From: an uncultured Eubacteriales bacterium
GTDB taxonomy: Bacteria; Bacillota; Clostridia; Oscillospirales; CAG-272
Length of the DNA: 6,243 bases
Direction: 5' to 3'
NCBI GenBank assembly: GCA_900552255.1
Contig: URZF01000093.1
Location: 1 to 6,243, forward strand
Below the pieces are notes generated by a model that was not told the origin of the DNA, searched no databases, and saw only the letters and a program-made list of their open reading frames with translations. The translations under genes were made by a program, and so were the position numbers. Within the stretch, counting starts at the first letter, position 1. Every line of letters begins with the position of its first letter. Below, one piece after another: positions 1 through 5,444 of this stretch.

Positions 1-66
1 CGGAGACTATTCCCCTCTCCACTCGGCGTACCATACAAACTTATACGGAAGAGAATCGGGAAACTT

Positions 67-774
67 TCACCAGAGAACCGCCTTGGCCTGCGTATGCTGG
101 AATTTGCGCGGGATGCGGTAGATTTTTCCGTCCTTGCGAAAGCATGCGCCCGTTTGCTTGAAGTGGAACGGCACGTCCGCCGCTTCGCATTGGCGGCGGA
201 GCTCCAGTACCCAGCCGTAGTCGCAGATCCTCGCCTCATTGCCGGATTCGCCGCCCGCGACGACGCCTTCTATGGCGGAATCAAGATATGGGGAAAGCTC
301 GACCGGGGAGAGAAGCGGTTCGCAGATGATCTGTTTATGAGCGATTTTCGCCTCTTGGAAAATCGGAAGCCGGAACCGCGCCATGTCGTCGTTCTCGACG
401 GTGCAGCAGACGGTAACGTTCGGATAGCCCTCGCCCCAGTCGGACGGAATACATTCCGCGAAGCGATGGATGCGCTTGGTGACGATGAAAAAGGAGAGAT
501 CGAAGCGTTTTCGCATCATATCCCAGCAGTCGGGACGCCATGCGTCCGCTTCTTCGAGAAAAAAGTCCGAGGTAAAGCAGGTATAAACGTAATTTCCGTC
601 GGCCTGCAATTTGTAAGTCTTATCCCGTTTGAGCCTTACCGGCAGGTCGAAATCGGCGGTTTTTCTCACTGCGGAGCTGTCGATTTCATATTTGGAATCC
701 CGCCTGTATACATAGCAGTTCATGCAGCCGGGACTGATCTTATGGCAGCCGTGCCACGGATTCCACGCGGACAT
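67..774 (-). CDS. DUF5131 / phage Gp37-Gp68 family three-Cys-motif protein
   Basis: The 235-residue protein opens with the hallmark of the DUF5131 (Gp37/Gp68) family: W4-N5-P6, then C10, C17 and C20 followed by Tyr (C-x6-C-x2-CY). Other family-like blocks are TCFTSDFF (65-72), CEPLLSP (151-157), the glycine-rich GGESG (174-178) and FKQTG (205-209). The clustered cysteines suggest a metal or Fe-S site, but no reaction is established for the family. Members occur in phages and mobile DNA, and elsewhere are often paired with the partner protein TcmP, which is not visible here. The ATG at 774 is chosen because GGAGG lies 5 bases upstream; a TTG at 792 would add six residues with no such support. 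The gene follows the helicase in the same direction after a 76-base AT-rich spacer, so it may have its own promoter. There is no signal peptide or membrane segment, so it is probably cytoplasmic. Family assignment is firm; function is unknown. Confidence 0.93.
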   Translation of the reverse strand: MSAWNPWHGCHKISPGCMNCYVYRRDSKYEIDSSAVRKTADFDLPVRLKRDKTYKLQADGNYVYTCFTSDFFLEEADAWRPDCWDMMRKRFDLSFFIVTKRIHRFAECIPSDWGEGYPNVTVCCTVENDDMARFRLPIFQEAKIAHKQIICEPLLSPVELSPYLDSAIEGVVAGGESGNEARICDYGWVLELRRQCEAADVPFHFKQTGACFRKDGKIYRIPRKFQHTQAKAVLW

Positions 775-850
775 AGTCGCCTCCGTTCTCAAAATAATAC
801 AAACAAATAAAATAATTTATACAAAAGGATATGATCGGAAAAAAGATAGG
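775..850 (-). promoter_or_regulatory. AT-rich spacer with RBS and possible promoter for the DUF5131 gene
   Basis: This 76-base gap between the helicase stop and the three-Cys-motif gene is markedly AT-rich against its GC-rich flanks. On the minus strand it contains TATAAA (a 5/6 match to the -10 consensus) and, closer to the gene, TATTAT. The only -35 candidate at 17-base spacing from TATAAA is a poor T-run. GGAGG ends 5 bases before the ATG at 774. I see no hairpin that would terminate helicase transcription, so the gene could be reached by read-through, by a local promoter, or by both. Confidence 0.4.
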
Positions 851-3055
851 TCAGCGCTCGGAAAAACGGATTTTCATCTCATCAGTGCGCAGCTTGTCCG
901 TGGCATAGGCGCGGCGCAGAAGCTCCGGCGGGATGCAGGGATCGTATTTTTCAAACACGGGCATTTCGCCCTTTCCGACGAGCTCCAGCGTGTCGATGTG
1001 CTCTGCGGGGATCCTGTGCTTCATAAGGGCAAGGAGCTCCTCCGGCGATCTGTCGCATTTGAACGTCATATAGTAGCAGCCGTCATATTCGATGCCGTAT
1101 ATGCCGAAAAGGGAAGCGTTCCTTTGCAGATATTTGCGCAGGGTGCGGAACGAGCGCGTGCCGAGCCACGGCGTCAGGCACCGCGTGTTCCCGCCGAGCG
1201 AGACGAGCATGCTTTCCCGCATGCCGGCGTTGACGAATACGCGCCGCGCCGCCGCAAGCCGCTCCGCGGCGTTCGGCTTCAGATATGGATATTCGTCGGC
1301 GCCAGAGAGGATCTTCCGCATCATTTCGAGGATTTTCGTGTGGATTTCTCCATAGTCTCCCGGCCATTCGACCTGCATTTTGCCGGCCACGCCGTGGACG
1401 TAGATCAGCTTGCGTTCAAGGTCGAGCTCCTCCACCTCCCATACGCGTCCGGCGAGCGCGAACCGGTCTCCGACCGGAGGCGGGGAGGAGATCGTGCCGA
1501 TCTCCTCGCTTTCGTGCTTGACGGAATAATTTTCATCGTCCTTGAAAACGGCGTAGAACTTAAAGCTTTTGGTGAGCCGCTCGCCTTTCAGTCCGAGTAT
1601 CAGCCCCTTTTCCTCCGTCATGTCGATATAGCCGCTTTTGATCATCGAAATCATGAGCTCCCGGTAATCCTCGCGGTCGACCTCGGCGAACGGGGAAAGG
1701 GAGAGAACCTTTTCCGCAAGGCGTTTCGGCGTGTTTTCGCCGGAGGAGGCGAGAATGCTCAGCGTCTGCTGAAACATGAGGCTCATCGGCATTTTTTTGA
1801 TGGACGGCGGCTCGATGAATTTTTCTTCGAGATAGAGTTCGACGACGGCGATGCCGCGGACAAGCTCCCACGGAATGAGCTGAGGAAGCGGGGTGTCCGG
1901 AAGCGGTTTTTCCTCTCTGAAAATCATGAACATTTCGGGGATCCCCGTTTTTCTGCCGCTGCGTCCGAGTCTTTGCAGGAAGCTCGACACGGTGTTCGGC
2001 GCGCCCATATTCAGGATTCGCTCGATTCTGCCGATATCGATGCCGAGCTCCAGCGTGACGGTGGCGCAGGCCACGCATTTCTTTTCGTCCTTCAGCTTTT
2101 GCTCGGCCTCCTCGCGGATGGCGGCGGAAAGATTTCCGTGGTGGATATAAAAGATGTCGTCCTCCGCCCTGCGCGCGGCGATTTGGCGCAGCGTGGCGGT
2201 GACGTATTCCGTCTCCTCGCGCGAGTTGGAAAAGACGATGCTTTTTTTATCTTTTACGCAATCGTATAAATATTCATAGCCCGCGTCGATCTCGACTTTT
2301 TCCTCCGGCCGCTCCGCGGCGGAAATATCTCTGTCCTTGGTGTTGTCTTGCACATAGAAGTGCTCGAGCGCGAGACGCCATCTGCTTTTTCCTGTACCGG
2401 CGGACGGGATCTGCGTGCGTCGTCCCGTGCCGCCCGTGAGCCAGTCCCGCGCCTTTTCCGGATCGCCGATGGTGGCGGAAAGGCCGATTCTGCGCGGGTG
2501 ATAGCCGATGATCTCCCGAATCCTGTCGAGCTGGCACAGGATCTGATTGCCGCGGTCGACTCCCATCAGCGTGTGGATTTCGTCGATGATCACATATTTG
2601 AGGCCGCCGAAGAGGCGTATGATGTCGGAACGGCGGTTCATGAGCATGCTTTCGAGCGATTCCGGCGTGATTTGCAGAACGCCCGCAGGATTTTTGATAA
2701 GCTTGTTCTTATGGGAAGCGGCGACGTCGCCGTGCCAGTGAAATACGGGGATTCCGCTGTCGCGCAGCAGCGTGTCGATACGCTCGAACTGATCGTTGAT
2801 GAGACTTTTCAGCGGCGCGATATACAGAACCTCGACCGTCCCCGCTCCGGCGCCCTCGATTTGGGAGATGATCGGGAAAAAGACCGCTTCGGTCTTGCCG
2901 GAGGCGGTGTCCGAGCAGAGAATCAGATTGTCGTCCGAATCGAAAATGACCTCGGCCGCCGCGACTTGAATCGGCCGAAGCGTCTCCCAGCCGTTTGCAT
3001 AGATAAAGTCCTGGACGAGCGGGGAAAAGCGGTAGAAGATTTCGTTTGCGTTCAT
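851..3055 (-). CDS. Lhr-core-type superfamily 2 DEAD/DEAH helicase
   Basis: This 734-residue protein is an ATP-driven nucleic-acid helicase/translocase. Ordered SF2 motifs are visible: Q-motif-like RPIQ (27-30), Walker A TASGKTE (50-56), Ia PLKSL (81-85), Ib TPESLE (130-135), Walker B DEIH (158-161), III LSAT (192-195), IV IVFSNSR (273-279), V TLELGIDIG (334-342) and VI QRLGRSGR (361-368). The LELGIDIG and SSFLQRLGRSGR forms, a winged-helix-like region (about 395-500) and a beta-rich C-terminal block (about 510-570) fit the Lhr core. Lhr enzymes are 3'-5' helicases linked to DNA repair; long enterobacterial Lhr has a large C-terminal extension absent here, so this is a core-only form. All catalytic motifs look intact. 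The ATG at 3055 is chosen over in-frame codons up to 3124 because GGAGG lies 4 bases upstream and the ATG overlaps the acetyltransferase stop (ATGA). The substrate is not evident. Cytoplasmic. Confidence 0.94.
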   Translation of the reverse strand: MNANEIFYRFSPLVQDFIYANGWETLRPIQVAAAEVIFDSDDNLILCSDTASGKTEAVFFPIISQIEGAGAGTVEVLYIAPLKSLINDQFERIDTLLRDSGIPVFHWHGDVAASHKNKLIKNPAGVLQITPESLESMLMNRRSDIIRLFGGLKYVIIDEIHTLMGVDRGNQILCQLDRIREIIGYHPRRIGLSATIGDPEKARDWLTGGTGRRTQIPSAGTGKSRWRLALEHFYVQDNTKDRDISAAERPEEKVEIDAGYEYLYDCVKDKKSIVFSNSREETEYVTATLRQIAARRAEDDIFYIHHGNLSAAIREEAEQKLKDEKKCVACATVTLELGIDIGRIERILNMGAPNTVSSFLQRLGRSGRKTGIPEMFMIFREEKPLPDTPLPQLIPWELVRGIAVVELYLEEKFIEPPSIKKMPMSLMFQQTLSILASSGENTPKRLAEKVLSLSPFAEVDREDYRELMISMIKSGYIDMTEEKGLILGLKGERLTKSFKFYAVFKDDENYSVKHESEEIGTISSPPPVGDRFALAGRVWEVEELDLERKLIYVHGVAGKMQVEWPGDYGEIHTKILEMMRKILSGADEYPYLKPNAAERLAAARRVFVNAGMRESMLVSLGGNTRCLTPWLGTRSFRTLRKYLQRNASLFGIYGIEYDGCYYMTFKCDRSPEELLALMKHRIPAEHIDTLELVGKGEMPVFEKYDPCIPPELLRRAYATDKLRTDEMKIRFSER

Positions 3056-3567
3056 ATGTCCTCCGGTCTTCTTGTCGATGATTCGGAAATGCGCTTTCTG
3101 CAATATAGATAATCTCTCTCCCAAAGATGGACGCGCCGGACGATTTCAAAGCCCTCCCTTTGATAAACGCGGAGAGCGGCGGGATTGCCGGGACTTACCA
3201 GCACGCGGACGGAGGTGCCGCCGAGCCTTGCGCAAAGTCCGACGGCCGCGGCAAGCGCCGCGTGTCCGAAGCCCTTTCCCTGACAGCGCGGATGGATTCC
3301 AAAGCGCGCGAAATCAAAGGGACGCGCGCCGCAGGAGGGATCGGAGAGCATGGAAAGCTCGCCGGTCTCGCCGCATGACAAGAGGCCGATGATATCGTCT
3401 CCCGCCATGATTTTGTATAAGGCGCTATGCCCGACGTCCTCGGATAAAATCTCCGCGTTCGGATAATGGTCGTCCCATGTGCTGCCTTGGGTTTTCGCCG
3501 CGGCGCGGCAGACGACAAGCAGGGCGGGAATATCGTCTTGGTTCGCTTTTTCCAATATTATTTCCAT
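3052..3567 (-). CDS. GNAT family N-acetyltransferase
   Basis: This 171-residue protein is the usual size for a single-domain GNAT enzyme, which transfers an acetyl group from acetyl-CoA to an amine. The acetyl-CoA pyrophosphate-binding motif A is visible as RFGIHPRCQGKGFG (88-101), with the Q/R-x-x-G-x-G/A pattern, preceded by a conserved-type strand. Motif B is NPAALRVYQREGFEIV (128-143), a common 'N-x-x-A-x-x-x-Y-x-x-x-G-F' ending seen in small-molecule and protein acetyltransferases. The acceptor cannot be told from sequence. AAGGAG upstream of the ATG at 3567 supports the start. The last codons (encoding RRPEDI) contain the helicase ribosome binding site, and the TGA stop overlaps the helicase ATG, so the two genes are expected to be co-transcribed and translationally coupled. 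The hydrophilic C-terminal tail after residue 155 may exist mainly to span that overlap. Soluble, with no signal peptide. Confidence 0.93.
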   Translation of the reverse strand: MEIILEKANQDDIPALLVVCRAAAKTQGSTWDDHYPNAEILSEDVGHSALYKIMAGDDIIGLLSCGETGELSMLSDPSCGARPFDFARFGIHPRCQGKGFGHAALAAAVGLCARLGGTSVRVLVSPGNPAALRVYQREGFEIVRRVHLWERDYLYCRKRISESSTRRPEDI

Positions 3568-3591
3568 GAAAAGGCTCTCCTTTTTCGCACT

Positions 3592-3597
3592 GTTATA
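3592..3597 (-). promoter_or_regulatory. Possible -10 element for the GNAT-helicase unit
   Basis: The minus strand reads TATAAC here (5/6 match to TATAAT), 24 bases before the acetyltransferase ATG. This would give a very short leader carrying the AAGGAG ribosome binding site. No convincing -35 hexamer is present at 16-18 bases; the expected place falls inside the adjacent hairpin. It is a weak candidate, useful only if the hairpin really separates this unit from the carboxypeptidase gene. Confidence 0.25.
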
Positions 3598-3600
3598 CGG

Positions 3601-3642
3601 AAATTCCGCCCGTGCCGGAAACCGGACGCCGCGGCGGAATTT
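3601..3642 (-). terminator. Strong intergenic hairpin after the carboxypeptidase gene
   Basis: A perfect 10-bp inverted repeat, AAATTCCGCC / GGCGGAATTT (3601-3610 and 3633-3642), encloses a second stem CCGG-AAA-CCGG (3615-3625). A further 3 bp can pair between them with one bulged G. It starts 6 bases beyond the carboxypeptidase TAA on the minus strand, the place for a terminator. However, minus-strand transcripts have only three U residues at the end of the stem before CCG, so it is not a textbook intrinsic terminator. A longer T-run lies on the other side, which would suit plus-strand transcripts, but no plus-strand gene ends there. It may act as a partial terminator or an RNA-processing/stability hairpin between two parts of one transcript. 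Confidence 0.55.
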
Positions 3643-3648
3643 GATTTC

Positions 3649-4761
3649 TTATTTTTTTGTGACCGTTACGATGAAGCCGTCCACGTTGTTGCCGGATATT
3701 TCATAGGTCCCGACGGATTCCGGCGGAACCGGAACAAAGGTGGTGGAATCCGCGGAAACGGGAACGTAATAGATGAGATATTCCGTGCCGTCCGCCGAAA
3801 CCGTGAGCGGCTCGTTCGGATAGGCGTATGAATTTTTCAGAAGCTCCAAATATTCCTCCAAGCAGAGGTTGTTTTCCATCATATAGGTGGCGTGCGGGAC
3901 TCCTACATAGCGGTAATGCCACGATTCGTCGAGAATTCCGGTTTTCTCGAATTTGCTGCCGTCGTACCGGACGATAAATCCGTATTTGGCGCAGTTTTGC
4001 TCCATCCACGCCTGTTCGTTTTCCCGCATGTCGATGGTCTTGGCGTCTGCGGTGAAAATTTTGAGGTCGATCGCATATCCGGTGTGATGCTCGCTGTAGC
4101 CCGGCTTCGCGACGAGATTTTCGTCCGAGGTGCCAACCGAGTTGTTATACAGCTCTGCCTGTTTGTCTGTGGTGCGGTATCCGCTCGACAGGATGATGCG
4201 GTCTTTATCGGAGGTGGTGCCGAGCGTTTCGGGATTGGCCGCGATCAGGGCGGCAAGCATGTCCCGCATATTGGAGACGATTTCGCGGCGGACCTTCACA
4301 TCGGCATTGTTGAGGACGAAAAGCGTGTTGTGTCCCGTTGTGCCGTAAAGAGCGGTAAGTTTGGAGGCGATCGCGTCGGTCTGCGTATAGACGTTTTCAA
4401 AATTGACGAGGATCAGCTCGCCCGAGGATATCTCGGAGGAGGAAATGCTCTTTTGTATGTAGCCCTCGTGCCATGCCTTGACGACGGGGATTTCCGCAGT
4501 TGTGTCGGCGGACGAGGAGGTTTCGTCGCTGTTGCCGGAGGAGACGGCTCCGGCGATCGCCTTGATCGTGAGCACGAGCAGGATGATGACGATAACGGCG
4601 ATGAGCACGAGTGCCCCGAGCGCCAGCATGCCGTCCTTATTGGGCTTGAATCGGCGCTTTTTTTTCCGCGGCGGCTGTCCCCCACGGGATTGCTTCACGG
4701 CATTTTCTTGCCTTTCGTCTTTATATGTATACCCGCCGGTGGGTCTTCCGTTTGAATTCAT
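3649..4761 (-). CDS. Membrane-anchored VanY/LdcB-type D-alanyl-D-alanine carboxypeptidase
   Basis: This 370-residue zinc peptidase of the M15B (VanY) type trims terminal D-Ala or related residues from cell-wall stem peptides outside the membrane. A basic cytoplasmic tail (KKKRRFK, 33-39) precedes one transmembrane helix (about 45-70) and a Ser/Thr/Asp-rich linker (73-90). The catalytic domain follows: LILVN (116-120), substrate-site SGYR (193-196), the zinc motif SxHxxGxAxD (S223, H225, D232) and ExWH (E279 as general base, H282 as third zinc ligand) within ESWHYRYVG. All key residues are present. The last 60 residues (about 311-370) form a small, probably beta-rich extra segment beyond the usual domain. 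The ATG at 4761 has AAAGGAA about 10 bases upstream. A good promoter lies about 110 bases upstream. It is not in a van cluster, so ordinary wall remodelling is likelier than glycopeptide resistance. L,D- versus D,D-specificity cannot be told. Confidence 0.93.
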   Translation of the reverse strand: MNSNGRPTGGYTYKDERQENAVKQSRGGQPPRKKKRRFKPNKDGMLALGALVLIAVIVIILLVLTIKAIAGAVSSGNSDETSSSADTTAEIPVVKAWHEGYIQKSISSSEISSGELILVNFENVYTQTDAIASKLTALYGTTGHNTLFVLNNADVKVRREIVSNMRDMLAALIAANPETLGTTSDKDRIILSSGYRTTDKQAELYNNSVGTSDENLVAKPGYSEHHTGYAIDLKIFTADAKTIDMRENEQAWMEQNCAKYGFIVRYDGSKFEKTGILDESWHYRYVGVPHATYMMENNLCLEEYLELLKNSYAYPNEPLTVSADGTEYLIYYVPVSADSTTFVPVPPESVGTYEISGNNVDGFIVTVTKK

Positions 4762-4783
4762 GTTTGACCGTTCCTTTCCTTTG

Positions 4784-4805
4784 CGGCGCGGGAACTGCCG
4801 CGCCG
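4784..4805 (-). promoter_or_regulatory. GC-rich hairpin in the carboxypeptidase mRNA leader
   Basis: An 8-bp perfect inverted repeat (arms 4784-4791 and 4798-4805, all G/C) with a 6-base loop lies in the predicted 5' leader of the carboxypeptidase transcript, just before its purine-rich ribosome binding site and 22 bases before the ATG. It has no U-tract, so it is not a terminator. It could influence translation or mRNA stability. No riboswitch class was recognised. Confidence 0.35.
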
Positions 4806-4871
4806 GCCAAATCTGTGGGGCTTTGCGGCTGTCTTGTGAGCGAAAAGAAGGCCGCGTTTTCTATATCCTAC

Positions 4872-4900
4872 ATTATATTACAAATTTTTCGATAACACAA
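4872..4900 (-). promoter_or_regulatory. Sigma-A-like promoter for the carboxypeptidase gene
   Basis: On the minus strand a perfect TATAAT -10 box (4872-4877) is separated by exactly 17 bases from TTGTGT (4895-4900), which keeps the TTG half of the -35 consensus. The element lies in the AT-rich stretch 4860-4945, and transcription would start near 4865, giving a leader of about 100 bases before the ATG at 4761. It may drive the whole minus-strand run if the 3601-3642 hairpin is read through. Confidence 0.65.
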
Positions 4901-4964
4901 TAGGAAAAACGAATTTGCCAAAATTTTAAGGAATCTTTAAGAAGTATGGAGGGCGATCGGCTTT

Positions 4965-5444
4965 TTGCCACTGTGTACCCTTTCCGGCGGGCAACGCCAG
5001 CGGGTGGGGATTGCGCAGGCGCTGCTGGGCTCCCCTCAGCTCTTGATTTTGGATGAGCCTACCGTGGGGCTGGACCCGGAGGAGCGGATTCATTTCCGCA
5101 ACCTATTTGCACAGGAGGCCAAAGATAAATTGGTTCTGCTGTCCACCCACATTATTGAGGATGTGCAGTCTGTGTGTGACCGTCTCATTGTCATTCATGG
5201 AGGAGAGCTCCTGTTTGACGGACGCCCTGAGCAGCTGGTTGCCCGGGCCCAGGGACACGTGGGGGTGTTCCAAGGCTATCCGCCCCAAGGAATTTCCTGC
5301 GAGGTAACTGCCCAGGTCAACACAGCCGGAGGAATCTTATGCCGGGCTGTGGCGGAGAAACTGCCGGAGACAGTTCAGAAAGTAGAGCCTACCTTAGAGG
5401 ATGCCTATGTCTATCTGGTGGGGAAGGAGGGGAAGCGGCCATGA
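4965..5444 (+). CDS. ABC transporter ATP-binding protein, 5'-truncated
   Basis: This is the C-terminal half of an ABC ATPase. It shows the signature LSGGQRQRVGIAQALLG, Walker B LLILDEP, D-loop GLD, the switch histidine in LLSTHIIEDV, and a typical C-terminal ending EPTLEDAYVYLVG. Counting from the TTG at 4965 these fall at residues 6-22, 26-32, 35-37 and 62. Walker A and the Q-loop, normally about 100-130 residues earlier, are absent. Reading upstream in frame reaches a TAA at 4938-4940 after only eight extra codons, and the space beyond is the carboxypeptidase promoter region. There is no ribosome binding site or credible start, so 4965 is only nominal and this is a broken or cut-off gene that cannot bind ATP normally alone. 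Its TGA overlaps the permease ATG (ATGA), preserving the original operon arrangement. Codon choice differs from the genes to the left. The exported or imported substrate is unknown. Confidence 0.9.
   Translation: MPLCTLSGGQRQRVGIAQALLGSPQLLILDEPTVGLDPEERIHFRNLFAQEAKDKLVLLSTHIIEDVQSVCDRLIVIHGGELLFDGRPEQLVARAQGHVGVFQGYPPQGISCEVTAQVNTAGGILCRAVAEKLPETVQKVEPTLEDAYVYLVGKEGKRP

Noticed and set aside
41..50. TTATACGGAA repeated at 3593-3602, each near a gene boundary
   Set aside because: A shared 10-mer is expected by chance several times in a window this size, and the surrounding bases do not match.
1..66. Possible start of another minus-strand gene at the ATG at 34-32
   Set aside because: It has no ribosome binding site and only 11 codons before the window edge. 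No recognisable terminator for the DUF5131 gene is present either; only a weak 5-bp inverted repeat is visible.
94..810. Plus-strand open frame opposite the DUF5131 gene
   Set aside because: The minus-strand protein carries clear conserved motifs and an RBS; the plus frame has none and spans the AT-rich spacer.
722..2269. Long plus-strand open frame (515 codons) opposite the helicase gene
   Set aside because: It is antisense to a protein with a complete set of helicase motifs, has no recognisable domain, and has an Arg/Asp/Phe-rich composition typical of a complement-strand shadow in GC-rich DNA.
3892..4755. Plus-strand open frame opposite the carboxypeptidase gene
   Set aside because: It is a shadow of a gene with an intact zinc motif; no RBS or domain is seen.
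4946..5056. ATG at 4946 as the start of a short plus-strand gene or as the true ATPase start
   Set aside because: It is out of frame with the ATPase and meets a stop after about 36 codons. It might be the remnant start of a gene once divergent from the carboxypeptidase, cut by the junction, but nothing supports its function.
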